Source of the DNA: Xanthobacteraceae bacterium
GTDB lineage: Bacteria; Pseudomonadota; Alphaproteobacteria; Rhizobiales; Xanthobacteraceae
Length of the DNA stretch: 64,000 nt
Direction of reading: 5' to 3'
Assembly (NCBI GenBank): GCA_029266425.1
Contig: JAQSWY010000028.1
Coordinates: forward strand, 1 to 64,000
Numbering within the stretch: the stretch's first letter is position 1; each line of letters starts with the position of its first letter. The position numbers and the translations under genes are program-made. The notes below the pieces were generated by a model that was not told the DNA's origin, did not search any database, and saw nothing but the letters and a program-made list of their open reading frames with translations. Shown here piece by piece: positions 10,342 to 18,765 of this stretch.

Positions 10342-10584
10342 TTAGTCCTCGCGATGGGTCGCGATGTCCCAAGCGTCGATGATGATTGTGCGTTGAGGTA
10401 CGCGGCACCATTCAAGGCGCTCGATCGCGATGCCTTCCAAGAAGCGGCGATGCTTCTCTGATGGAGGAGTCTTTGAGACGCCTAGCGCCTCGCACGCGTC
10501 ATCGGTGACGAGACAGTCAACCTCGCTGGAACCGTGCTGCACACGAAAATGGAATGCGGGAGATACCGTGTTGCCTGACGTCAT
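10342..10584 (-). CDS. DUF1488-like small protein
   Basis: About 80 residues. The pattern F-x-V-x-H-G...V-D-C-x-V-T-x-x-A-x-x-x-L, then HRRFLEGIAIERLE and IIIDAWDI, matches DUF1488, a small family of unknown function common in Hyphomicrobiales. Start chosen at 10584, where AAAAGG lies six bases upstream; ATG 10605 (seven codons longer) is the alternative, and GTG 10647 seems too long. Cytoplasmic, monocistronic. Confidence 0.7.
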   Translation of the reverse strand: MTSGNTVSPAFHFRVQHGSSEVDCLVTDDACEALGVSKTPPSEKHRRFLEGIAIERLEWCRVPQRTIIIDAWDIATHRED

Positions 10585-10856
10585 GCTGCACCTTTTGAGT
10601 TTCATTTGGTCCAACACAACGCTGTCTGATGTGCCGGGTTTCTTCACGTCTCAAATACATCGCAGCAGTGCGGCAAGCGTCGGCATCAAGAGGCAGACCG
10701 CGCGGCTAGCTCCATGACCTCGCCGTGGTCCGGCTCGCGCAGGCCTTTGTAAGACGGGTGCCGCAACTTTGCCTCATCAGTCTAACCGCGGAACTCGGAG
10801 CCGGCGCACTGAACCAACCTCAAGGACAGAGTTGAATGGTTTCAGGAGGACTAGCT

Positions 10857-11201
10857 ATGCCTGCCGCCTTGCGCTGTGCTCTGATCATCGTCTGCGCGAT
10901 CGCGTTCGGCAATTTGCACGAAATTGGCCGGGTTGCGGCACAGGAGGAGGGACCGGCAGGAGCATGTGCCAAGGGCACCGACCAATCGAATGCAACGCTC
11001 GCGACGGCCTACATGAACGCCTTCGCTGTCGCCGAAGATAAGGTGTTCGATGAGATCCTCTCCGTGGACTATATGCACCATTTTGGGATCGGGAAGGATG
11101 CGTCCAAGATTGCCGAGAGTTGGAACGAGTCCGGTCATCTTGGCCGCTTACAAGCGGCCGGCGTGCTCACGAGCGATAAGCTATCCACGCCGTCGAGATA
11201 G
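10857..11201 (+). pseudogene. Exported SnoaL-like protein with an internal in-frame deletion
   Basis: 114 residues with a strong AGGAGG (10845-10850) before the ATG and a clear signal peptide (MPAALRCALIIVCAIAFGN). The next part, ATLATAYMNAFAVAEDKVFD to DYMHHFGIGKD, looks like the first helix and strand of a SnoaL/ester-cyclase fold. This runs straight into KIAESWNESGHLGRLQAAG, which matches the end of that fold (family form: KIVESW then LGLLQQLG). Roughly 50-60 residues of the central barrel seem to be missing, yet the frame is kept. It is therefore called a broken or minimised gene, although a short expressed protein is possible. The family assignment rests on these two end motifs. Confidence 0.55.
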
Positions 11202-11385
11202 CCCTGAGGCTCTCATCGCGCCTTCGAGGTCGCCGACAAGCAGGCTTCCCACGGCTCCAGCCGCACTGCAAATCTCACTGTGAGTCCCATCCTTTGATAT
11301 AGCCTCAAACGGAGTTCGGCGCTCTCTCCCTTCCAGGGAGGACGCAATGCCGGCATGGCCGATCCAACGAGCAGGACAGCGAGGT

Positions 11386-11670
11386 TCACGCCACGGGCAC
11401 GCGCTCTTTTGGCTTTGGACCCGTCTTGGCCGAGGGCTTTCTTCCCGGCATGGCGCGTAAGGCTGCGGCGACCAAATCCTCATGCGAGGACGCACCATTG
11501 TCACCCGCGTGCCGGACCGCTCGCGCAACCAGAGCTGACAGGTGGCTCGGCTGCGGCAGCAGGTGCAAGGAGGGCTGCTGAGAGCACAATCTCTCCCAGG
11601 CATCCTCGAACGCGGCTTGCTGATGAATCGACAGCACCGGCAGAATGATTTCTTCAGGTAGGACCTTCAT
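11386..11670 (-). CDS. Hypothetical protein, 94 residues
   Basis: Open frame starting MKVLPEEIILPVLSIHQQAA, with AAAAGG about five bases before the ATG. The predicted character is helical and soluble, ending in a Lys/Pro-rich tail (KPSAKTGPKPKERV). No family recognised. Support is only the ribosome site and a protein-like composition; an opposite-strand frame over the same bases looks worse. May be a real orphan gene of the accessory region. Confidence 0.4.
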   Translation of the reverse strand: MKVLPEEIILPVLSIHQQAAFEDAWERLCSQQPSLHLLPQPSHLSALVARAVRHAGDNGASSHEDLVAAALRAMPGRKPSAKTGPKPKERVPVA

Positions 11671-12012
11671 CAGGCCTTTTGTATTTCACCTTGCGGCTTG
11701 GCGCAGCATCAATTGATAGCTCGCCTGCCGTAGAGGCTCATCTGAAGAATTAACTCCGCCCAATTCTCGCGGAGCGGGGTCGGCAATCAAAATGCCGCAT
11801 TGGTCGGCGCTATGAGGTCTCCGTAAAGTCCAGCAACCGTTTGAATGACCTGAGGTAAAATCGGCTTTTCTCAAAACAGGTAATGTGTCGACGAAACATA
11901 TGATGTTGCTCGGCCTGCCTGCGTGTGAAAGACTCTCTCATCGTCAGCAAGGTATGACCTGGGCGTCGACGGCTGAGAGTTTGGTGCTCCCGCCTACACA
12001 AAGGGGAGCGCC
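11671..12012. other. Intergenic region, 342 bases
   Basis: I see no supported gene, repeat or clear promoter. The short open frames on both strands lack ribosome sites and protein-like composition. Confidence 0.5.
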
Positions 12013-12216
12013 GTGGAGAAGTCCCACATCACCAGTCTGCTGCGGAAGATCGATCCGGTCGACCTGCTTTCGGAGGCCGACAAACACGCGCTGTTGCAGC
12101 TCCCGATGCAGAAGGCTCCCGGCACATCGCTACTGTTCGCTTTATCGCAACGCGTTCAACGCAGTGATCTGCCGCTCGCGCTAGTTTGCCAGCCTCTTGC
12201 GAAACTCCGGCAGTGA
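12013..12216 (+). pseudogene. Remnant of a Crp/Fnr-type regulator (N-terminal fragment)
   Basis: 67-residue frame from GTG 12013, with GGGGAG just upstream. Residues 8-32 (SLLRKIDPVDLLSEADKHAL) resemble the first helix of Crp/Fnr regulators, which normally read LLRKLE..LSEADRRAL. After LPMQ the cyclic-nucleotide-type barrel and the helix-turn-helix are both absent, and the frame ends over the 3' end of the opposite broken gene. Probably a truncated, non-functional regulator; the identification rests on one helix. Confidence 0.4.
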
Positions 12217-12416
12217 CCTGAGCGCGAAGTCGATCAGTTCAATGCGATTACCGATGTCGGCCTGGGTCCCTCTAACAGCGCAATGGCAAGCCGCTGTCTC
12301 AGTTCCTCGCTGGGCAACGCTCCCGTGGCGGTGCAGGCCGCCTCGGTTGCAATATCGAGGCATTGCTGCAGGAGGCTGATCGCTTCTGGATCGTATCCCT
12401 CGCATTTGAGTGGCAT
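12181..12416 (-). pseudogene. Small hypothetical gene broken by a frameshift
   Basis: From ATG 12416 the protein reads MPLKCEGYDPEAISLLQQCL and continues helical to RQRLAIALLEG, where the frame goes off and stops after nine residues. One base shift at about 12262-12270 restores a matching C-terminus, QADIGNRIELIDFALRSLPE, ending at the stop at 12181. The two halves together make a coherent protein of about 78 residues. Either a natural single-base frameshift or a sequence error. Family unknown. Confidence 0.55.
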
Positions 12417-12571
12417 GGCTGTGTTCCCAGATCGTCCCAAGCCCAGATTTGCAACGGCGGGTTTCTCACGCAATTACATTTGACATGAGAGGGCCAGCGA
12501 ACTGTCGTGCAGCTTCTCTTTCGTCGCGCTGACAGCCGCCGCTGGCTGCAGGATCAACGGAGCGTTCCATC

Positions 12572-13036
12572 GTGCACAAGACCGCGCTTCAAGATTTCGA
12601 ATTCAACCAAGGCGAATGGATCGTTGAACACCGGCGTCTTCAGGAGCGGGGAAAAGGAAGCGACACTTGGAACGAGTTTGAAACCCGCACGCACGCGCAA
12701 CTGCTAATGGGTGGCAGCGTTTCAATTGATGAAACTGACTTTGCCCACAGCGGTTTCAAGGGGATGACACTGCGTGTGTACGATCCCATCCAGGACCGCT
12801 GGGCAATTTATTGGATCAACTCGACGGATGGCGTGCTGCAGCCGCCGGTATACGGCCGCTTTCACGAGGGCTTGGGCATATTCGAGGGTGACGACCTCGA
12901 TGGGGAACGCCCAATCAAGGTGCGTTTCGAATGGGACGCCAGAAGCCCGGCAACGCCGCGCTGGAGCCAAGCGTTCTCCTACGATGCCGGAACAAACTGG
13001 GAAGTGAACTGGATCATGAATTTCAGGCGGCCGTAG
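12572..13036 (+). CDS. DUF1579-like lipocalin-fold protein
   Basis: 154 residues from a GTG start. The pattern FEFNQGEWIVEHRRLQERGK, then LLMGGSVSIDE, GMTLRVYDPIQDRWAIYWIN and WSQAFSYDAGTNWEVNWIM is typical of small beta-barrel (DUF1579/lipocalin-like) proteins. Tryptophans recur at each strand end. No signal peptide, so probably cytoplasmic; ligand unknown. Stand-alone gene. An upstream start is unlikely because no in-frame ATG with a ribosome site exists. Confidence 0.78.
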   Translation: MHKTALQDFEFNQGEWIVEHRRLQERGKGSDTWNEFETRTHAQLLMGGSVSIDETDFAHSGFKGMTLRVYDPIQDRWAIYWINSTDGVLQPPVYGRFHEGLGIFEGDDLDGERPIKVRFEWDARSPATPRWSQAFSYDAGTNWEVNWIMNFRRP

Positions 13037-13375
13037 CGAAAGGAAGTTGTCGCGCGGCACGAGCGAGGCAAAGCTGCCCCCGGTGTGACTGCTGGGTGCT
13101 AAGCCGCGCGATGCCGCGTTTAGCTATTTGCCCGATGTCGCCATGGCTGACTCGACCTCAGCGGAATCAGTTCACGGAAGCTGGCAGTGCGCGCGATGCT
13201 CGGACTAACAACCTCATCCCGGGTGTCGCTGTAGCGGTCGATGCCCGGGGCTTCGGATGATCTGTGGCTTCTGCATGGTCGTTTTCCATGCGTCCGTATT
13301 CGCCGTTACACTCATTTGATGTTGGAGGGGTCCCCAGACGATGCGATAAACCCGCGTCAATGTCAGGGAGCCCTC
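13037..13375. other. Intergenic region, 339 bases
   Basis: No supported gene or repeat seen. Open frames here are short and lack ribosome sites. The last ~15 bases hold the GGGAG ribosome site of the small gene that follows. Confidence 0.5.
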
Positions 13376-13558
13376 ATGGCATCTCAGTCTTTCAAAGAGC
13401 CCCCGAGGCGAAACCTGGATCCTGGACTCAAGACCAGCCTCGCTGAAGCCACCGAAACAGCTAAAGCTGATGAGAGCGCGCGGCTTGCGCTTCACTCCGA
13501 ACGCACTGCTCGGTTGCGTGCGGCTCGGCTGGCAAAGGTCAGCGAGGAGGAAAGTTAG
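13376..13558 (+). CDS. Small basic hypothetical protein, 60 residues
   Basis: Starts MASQSFKEPPRRNLDPGLKT and ends in a helix rich in Ala, Arg and Glu (ARLALHSERTARLRAARLAK). GGGAG (13366-13370) lies five bases before the ATG. The frame opens farther upstream at 13241, but only this start has a ribosome site. Soluble, charged, probably helical; no family recognised, though small proteins of this look recur in Hyphomicrobiales. Lies upstream of the manganese catalase gene. Confidence 0.6.
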   Translation: MASQSFKEPPRRNLDPGLKTSLAEATETAKADESARLALHSERTARLRAARLAKVSEEES

Positions 13559-13814
13559 CAGCGTGGGCAACGGCTCCTCACACTGCAGAATCCGGACGCT
13601 CCCATTGAATCGCGCGCACATGAGCGAAATTACCTCCTGTCTTTCATAAGGCTAGTGAGCGGTGTCGTGAGGTGAAGTAGTTTAGCACCAATTGACGGTA
13701 ATTTAGCGCCCACAACTTTCATGATGTCCGATTGTTCCGGCGTATAGCAGGAATCATTCTGTTTGACGGGGAAGCGCGAGGCGGAAACTATTTCCGGAAT
13801 CAGGGAGGCTCGCC

Positions 13815-14738
13815 ATGTTTCTTCGCGTCGACAAGCTGCAGATCGAAATACCTGCACCGTCTCAGCAGGATCCGAATGCCGGTGCAGCCCTTCAGGAGCT
13901 GCTCGGCGGCAAGTACGGGGAGATGTCAACGCTCGGGAACTATCTGTTCCAGAGTTTCAATTTCCGCTCGAAGAGCAAGTTGAAGCCGTTCTACAGCCTT
14001 GTCGCGGCAATTACCGCCGAAGAACTGGGGCACGTCGAGCTCGTGAGCAACGGTGTCGCCATGCTCAATAACGGGCCCGATACGGGTGAAGATGAGACCA
14101 GTGGTGGCGACATTTCGAATGCACCTTTTGAAAGCATGACGGATATCCGTCTGGCAGCTGGTTTCTTTTCTCATGCTGGCGGTGCCACGCCGGTGAACAG
14201 CAACGGCATCTCATGGAACAACGACTTCATCACGACAACTGGCAATGTCGTATTCGACCTGCTTCATAACTTCCACTTGGAATGCGGCGCTCGACTTCAC
14301 AAGCTGCGGGTATATGAGAGCGTCACCGATGCAACCGGGCGCGAAGTGTGTGGCTATCTTCTCGTCCGCGGCTCAGTGCACGCTCATGCATATGCGCTCG
14401 CCCTGAAGAAGATAACCGGAGTTGAAATAGAAAGAATGTTGCCGGTGCCGAACATTCCCCTAGGCAATATTCCCGAATGCCAGAAATATCTTGCCGAGGG
14501 CTCGCACCGTCGGCTCTATACCTTCAGCCCGGACGACTACCGAGAGATGAGCGGCATCTGGGGCAATGGTGAAGTCGCTCTTCCGGACGATCCTCCTGGC
14601 GAACTCACCGTCGTCGATGGAATGCCTGACGGAGGGAAGATTCACGAGCTCGCCGGCGTACCCAACGTCTTCACCCCGAACTACGCTCCGGAAGAGATGC
14701 TTGAGATAGCGAGTAAGCTCTACAGAGCCTCCCGGTAG
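13815..14738 (+). CDS. Manganese (non-heme) catalase
   Basis: 307 residues. Splits hydrogen peroxide to water and oxygen using a di-manganese site in a four-helix bundle. Likely ligands are Glu36 (KYGEMSTL), the pair Glu69 and His72 (AEELGHVE), Glu155 (FHLECGAR) and His188 (RGSVHAHAY), in the expected order. Full length, starting MFLRVDKLQIEIP as in homologues. Cytoplasmic. Its place among other stress genes suits oxidative protection in stationary or desiccated cells, which is inference. No heme catalase gene in the window. Confidence 0.95.
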   Translation: MFLRVDKLQIEIPAPSQQDPNAGAALQELLGGKYGEMSTLGNYLFQSFNFRSKSKLKPFYSLVAAITAEELGHVELVSNGVAMLNNGPDTGEDETSGGDISNAPFESMTDIRLAAGFFSHAGGATPVNSNGISWNNDFITTTGNVVFDLLHNFHLECGARLHKLRVYESVTDATGREVCGYLLVRGSVHAHAYALALKKITGVEIERMLPVPNIPLGNIPECQKYLAEGSHRRLYTFSPDDYREMSGIWGNGEVALPDDPPGELTVVDGMPDGGKIHELAGVPNVFTPNYAPEEMLEIASKLYRASR

Positions 14739-14887
14739 CCCGGCAAAAATTGATTTGGGCGGGCGGCACTCGCGCCATGTCGCCAACCCGCTACGGCGAG
14801 CGCGAAAAATCTGCGCGTGAAGTTCTTGCTGAGGAACAACGCAACGCCGCCAAGGTTGGTCAGGCAGTGCTCAGGAGTGTACTCGCC

Positions 14888-15802
14888 ATGGCTACTTATC
14901 TCGACGCCAAACCAGAGGCTGAAGTAACCGCAACCACGCCGGCAGATGATGCGCGCACTGTATTGGTGAACCGTGTCGCATGGGGTGCTGTTCTGGCCGG
15001 CGTGGCGACATCTCTCGCCATCCAACTGGTGCTGAACATACTCGGCGTTGCCGCTGGCATGGCAACGCTTGATCCCCTGACGACAGACAACCCTACGCCC
15101 GGCGCGTTCACGATGGGAGCGGCGCTCTGGTGGACTATTTCCGGCATCATCGCCGCAGCCGTCGGCGGCTATGTCGCCGGGCGCACATCAGGCTCCCCAA
15201 AGGAAGAGACGGCAGGGTGGCATGGCTTCACTGCATGGGCTGCCACCACGCTCGTCATATTCTTCATCGCAGCGTCATCGGTCGGGGCTGTCCTGGGTGG
15301 GGCATTTAGCGCTCTCGGGAGCGCGTTCGGTGGAACGGTTCAGACTGCGGCGACGACTGCAGCGGCCGGCGCCGCGGCTCGTCCTGACGCTTTTAGCGGC
15401 CTTGAGCAGCAGATCCGGGCGGCGTCCGCTGGAAATGATCCGGCCGCCCTGCGAGACGCGGCAGTGTCCTCTGTCCGTGCTGCCCTGACTGGCGACGCGG
15501 CGCAGGCCAACGATGCAAAGGAACGGGCGGCGCAGATCGTCTCGCGCGCGGAAGGCATCAGCATCGAGGATGCACGCACGCGCGTGGGCGAATATGAGAA
15601 ACAGTACCGCGACGCCGAGCAGCAGGCTCGTCAGAAGGCGACAGAAGCGGCTGACACGGCAACGAAGATTTTGGCGCGCGGCAGCCTGGTGATCGCCATT
15701 GCACTCATGTTCGGCGCGCTGGCTGCCTGGTTCGCCGGATCTGCAGGTGCTGTGGCGCCCACAATGACCGCAGCATTCTTCGGTACACGGCTGCTTAGAT
15801 GA
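14888..15802 (+). CDS. PhnA-like integral membrane protein
   Basis: 304 residues. A short polar N-terminus (MATYLDAKPEAEV) is followed by a membrane segment at about 27-50, a second at about 73-95, and a third at about 110-145 (WAATTLVIFFIAASSVGAVL). A long Ala/Glu/Arg-rich soluble region (about 165-265) is followed by a last segment near the C-terminus (LVIAIALMFGALAAWFAGSA). Homologues in Hyphomicrobiales are often labelled PhnA-like; no function is established. ATG 14888 with GGAG upstream was preferred to the frame's first start at 14750. Follows the catalase by 150 bases, possibly the same unit. Confidence 0.75.
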   Translation: MATYLDAKPEAEVTATTPADDARTVLVNRVAWGAVLAGVATSLAIQLVLNILGVAAGMATLDPLTTDNPTPGAFTMGAALWWTISGIIAAAVGGYVAGRTSGSPKEETAGWHGFTAWAATTLVIFFIAASSVGAVLGGAFSALGSAFGGTVQTAATTAAAGAAARPDAFSGLEQQIRAASAGNDPAALRDAAVSSVRAALTGDAAQANDAKERAAQIVSRAEGISIEDARTRVGEYEKQYRDAEQQARQKATEAADTATKILARGSLVIAIALMFGALAAWFAGSAGAVAPTMTAAFFGTRLLR

Positions 15803-16083
15803 CCGAGCGCGTTTGAACGTGAAGGCTGCGTGTGCTTGAGCGCTCAACCCCGCGGAACGGCGTGTAATGCACAGCGTTGATGCTCCATTGTCGTCCCGCC
15901 GGAGGCACAGATGCGCCGCCCTCATTTTGGAAGGGCTATCTTAAGTACTTCGCCTCCTTGGTCGCCCGTAGAGGCTGGGAACGGAAGCCGGGCATCGAGA
16001 ATTTACTCGTCGCAAGTGCAATACCTGGCCCACCCCAGCTTTGGGCGGTGTGGGACGATGTTTTCGGTGTCGAGGTCACGTGT

Positions 16084-16347
16084 ATGGAGCGCTGGAAAAT
16101 CATCGAACTCCTGCGAAATGCCGAGCGGGACATCGAGGAAGGAGAGAAATTGTTAGCTACCCAGCGCCGAGCTGTGGAGGAGCTGGAACGCAATGGTGAG
16201 GCTACGAGTGAAGCGGCCGACCTCCTTCGCACCTTCGAGGAATCTTACACGAGGCACCTCGCTGAGCGCGACCGGCTACGGGCCGCGCTCAACCTTGCAC
16301 CTCCTACGCCGGATATAAATCAGATGTCGGAGTATGCGGCACCCTAG
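16084..16347 (+). CDS. Small coiled-coil protein, 87 residues
   Basis: Starts MERWKIIELLRNAERDIEEG and is nearly all charged helix (KLLATQRRAVEELERNGEAT, then LAERDRLRAAL), predicting a coiled coil or helical hairpin. The open frame begins earlier at 15877, but the upstream part has no protein character, so ATG 16084 was chosen. Soluble, no family recognised. Confidence 0.55.
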   Translation: MERWKIIELLRNAERDIEEGEKLLATQRRAVEELERNGEATSEAADLLRTFEESYTRHLAERDRLRAALNLAPPTPDINQMSEYAAP

Positions 16348-16820
16348 TCACGCTCGGGTTGGGGCGCGCGGCAGACCAACCCTCCGTGGCGCACAACGGT
16401 GGAGGCCCTGCCGTCACTCCCCCGAGGGTGACCCACTCGGTTCAGCGCCTTCACCGCCTCAACTGTTTATAGCACGTTGGAGTCACTCACCCGGCCTGTG
16501 GTGCGCAGGCCGGGTAGCCGCGTGGTCCTCGTAGCCGAAGTACGACTTATTCACGGTGATGACGAACGCAGTTCGTCAATGCTCTGGATCACCGCCTTCG
16601 ACATCACGTGATAGCCCGAGCGGGCAGGGTGCATGCCAGAGAACTTGCACACGACGTCGCGGGCTTCCGGGGCGGTGAGTTGCCTCGATCGCTCATGGCG
16701 AAGATCCGTGATGCGGTCCACCTCGAGGCTACAAAATCGAGTGTTGCGGCAACGTCGGTTCAGTCGGTCGGTTGATCAGGGAGCGAGCGGTCAAGGAAGA
16801 TCGAACGGTGGAGAGCTCGA
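16348..16820. other. Intergenic region with a stem-loop and a hydrolase remnant
   Basis: 473 bases without an intact gene. A ten-base perfect stem-loop (arms ACCCGGCCTG and its complement) lies at 16489-16515 without a T-tract. Minus-strand bases 16551-16685 encode a fragment of an SGNH hydrolase, listed separately. Confidence 0.5.
16551..16685 (-). pseudogene. C-terminal remnant of an SGNH/GDSL hydrolase
   Basis: Reading leftward, this stretch translates to about 44 residues ending GMHPARSGYHVMSKAVIQSI then DELRSSSP and a TGA. The MHP..AGY..M pattern with following helix is the block V (catalytic His) end of SGNH hydrolases. No start or other domain blocks are present, so it is a decayed fragment. 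It lies just upstream of, and opposite to, an intact SGNH hydrolase gene. Confidence 0.4.
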
Positions 16821-17561
16821 ATGGGCGCAGGGGGAAATCGTTCCAGGCGAGACGTTCTTGCCGCGATAACTTCCGCGTTTAGCCTCGCCATTACGCACGC
16901 AGCTGGGGCCGAGGGGAAGTCGACAATGAAGCACGTTGCCTTGCTCGGAGATTCGGTATTTGACAACTCCGCTTATATTGCGGGCGGTCCGGACGTCGTC
17001 ACCCACTTGCGGCAACGACTGCCACCCGGATGGCGCGGGAGTCTCCTCGCCAATGACGGCGGCGTCATGAATGATGTTCCTGGGCAGTTGGCGCGTCTCC
17101 CCTCTGACGCGAGTCATCTCGTCATCAGTATCGGCGGGAATGATGCGCTTCGACAGGCTTGGCTCCTCAATGAGGCTTCCCATTCAGTTTCCGATAGCTT
17201 GACCAGACTTGCCGCAGTCCGGGAGCGATTCAAGGCAGAATACGCCGGGATGCTTGAGACAGTTGCACGTCGAGGACTTCCAACTGCGGTCTGTACAATT
17301 TACGACCCACGCTATCCCAATCCTGCGGAGCGTCTCGTAGCGCTCATGGCGTTAATGGTCATCAACGACTGCATCATACGCGAGGCTGGAAGTCGCGGTC
17401 TTCCGATCATAGACCTGCGCGTCGTCTGTGATGACGACGCGGACTTCGCAAATCCGATTGAGCCGTCGGTAAAAGGCGGGTTCAAGATTGCGGGCGCGAT
17501 TGTTGCGCTCTTGGGTACGCATGACTTCAGCCGATCGAGATCGGAAATATTCAGCCGATAG
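16821..17561 (+). CDS. Exported SGNH/GDSL hydrolase
   Basis: 246 residues. The N-terminus NRSRRDVLAAI plus a hydrophobic stretch ending AAGAEG looks like a Tat signal peptide. Block I is LLGDSVFDN (nucleophile Ser45) and block III is SIGGNDAL (105-110). At the C-terminal catalytic block the sequence is NPIEPSVKGGFKIA, so the expected Asp-x-x-His is replaced by a Glu-Pro-Ser form; activity may rely on another residue. ATG 16821 has GGAGAG about six bases upstream. Likely a periplasmic esterase or lipase; substrate unknown. Last gene before the tRNA. Confidence 0.82.
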   Translation: MGAGGNRSRRDVLAAITSAFSLAITHAAGAEGKSTMKHVALLGDSVFDNSAYIAGGPDVVTHLRQRLPPGWRGSLLANDGGVMNDVPGQLARLPSDASHLVISIGGNDALRQAWLLNEASHSVSDSLTRLAAVRERFKAEYAGMLETVARRGLPTAVCTIYDPRYPNPAERLVALMALMVINDCIIREAGSRGLPIIDLRVVCDDDADFANPIEPSVKGGFKIAGAIVALLGTHDFSRSRSEIFSR

Positions 17562-17731
17562 CAGCGGGAGGGCGTTTATCCTGATCGGCCCTCACTAGTG
17601 AGCATCCTGCGTTCCGTCCGCTTATTAAGATTTCCCGAGCGTAGAACCTAGACGTCCATCTGTGCGCGCGGATCATCCAAGGAACTGCGCAAGCATGAAA
17701 AGCGGCCGAAAGTCTAATTAATTGAGATAGT

Positions 17732-17807
17732 TGGTGGGCCCGGCAGGACTCGAACCTGCAACCAGACCGTTATGAGCGGTCGGCTCTAACCATTGAGCTA
17801 CAGGCCC
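17732..17807 (-). tRNA. tRNA-Ile(CAU), lysidine-type
   Basis: 76 bases including an encoded CCA. The acceptor stem pairs GGGCCTG with CGGGCCC (one G-U). The anticodon loop reads CTCATAA, giving CAU; the T-arm has GGTTCGAGTCC. The loop context and acceptor match minor tRNA-Ile, whose C34 is changed to lysidine by TilS to read AUA, and do not match initiator or elongator Met. The 3' end faces the accessory region at 1-17.7 kb. Confidence 0.93.
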
Positions 17808-18039
17808 GACCTGCCTCGCGGCGGCGCGGTGCGCGGGCGGAAACTAGCAAAAGCAATCCGGCGCGCCAACAGGGGGCGACGCGTCGTCCCCGATCCCGAA
17901 CGGGTTGGGTCCGTCACGACGGGGAACGGTACGCCATGCCGGTGCGTTTCGCCGCAATACCGCCGCCTTCGCGAAGTGGTGTGCGCTCGCCTTGCCGCTT
18001 CGTCAGCCGACGTGCGGCGCATCATCCAGGAAGCCCGCC

Positions 18040-18759
18040 ATGCAGCCGTTCCGCACTCTCGTCATCGCCGCCGTCCTCCTCAGCGCGACACCGCTCGCGG
18101 CGCAGGACGCGGCGTCGCCGGCACGGCGTCCGACGCTCACCGTCGGCGGGGAGGGCATCGTCACGGCCGCGCCGGATCTCGCCAACTTCTCTACGGGCGT
18201 CGTGAGTGCCGCCAAGACCGCACGCGAGGCGCTCGACGCCAACACCAAGTCGGTCGCCGACGTCATCGCCGCGGTGAAGGCCGCGGGGGTCGAGGCTCGC
18301 GATATCTCCACCTCCGGCTTCTCGGTCCAGCCGCAATATGTGAACGTCAAGCGCGACGGCACCGAGGCGCCGCGGATTGCCGGCTACGAGGTGCGCAACA
18401 CAGTCACCGTGCGGCTGCGCGATCTCACCAAGCTCGGCGGCCTGCTCGACGATGTGGTGACCAAGGGTGCCAACCAGATCGGCGGCATCGCCTTCGATCT
18501 CGCCGAGCCGTCCAAGCTCGAGGAGCAGGCCCGTATCGCCGCGGTGAAGGATGCGCGTCGCCAGGCCGAGATCATGGCCGAGGCCGGCGGGGTGCGGCTG
18601 GTGCGGGTGATCTCGATCGCCGAGGACGGCGCCGGCCCGCCCATGCCGCGCATGATGGCGGCGCCGCAAATGGCGAAGCGCGATTCGGTGCCGGTGGAAG
18701 CCGGCGAGACCGAAGTGCGCGCGCGCGTCACCATCGTCTACGAGATCGAGCCGCGCTGA
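18040..18759 (+). CDS. SIMPL domain periplasmic protein
   Basis: 239 residues: signal peptide (MQPFRTLVIAAVLLSATPLA, cleaved about AAQDA), then a SIMPL (DUF541) domain with LTVGGEGIVTAAPDLANF, the helix ANTKSVADVIAAVKAAG, and ISTSGFSVQPQY. The C-terminal half has the repeated alpha/beta pattern and ends RVTIVYEIEPR. SIMPL proteins are oligomeric periplasmic proteins of unclear role. ATG 18040 has AGGAA upstream; the frame's earlier start would bury the signal peptide. Ends six bases before the stop of the convergent lipid kinase. Confidence 0.9.
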   Translation: MQPFRTLVIAAVLLSATPLAAQDAASPARRPTLTVGGEGIVTAAPDLANFSTGVVSAAKTAREALDANTKSVADVIAAVKAAGVEARDISTSGFSVQPQYVNVKRDGTEAPRIAGYEVRNTVTVRLRDLTKLGGLLDDVVTKGANQIGGIAFDLAEPSKLEEQARIAAVKDARRQAEIMAEAGGVRLVRVISIAEDGAGPPMPRMMAAPQMAKRDSVPVEAGETEVRARVTIVYEIEPR

Positions 18760-18765
18760 GCCTCT

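Noticed and set aside
16489..16515. Perfect ten-base stem-loop as a terminator
   Set aside because: No T-tract on either side and no gene ending right before it.
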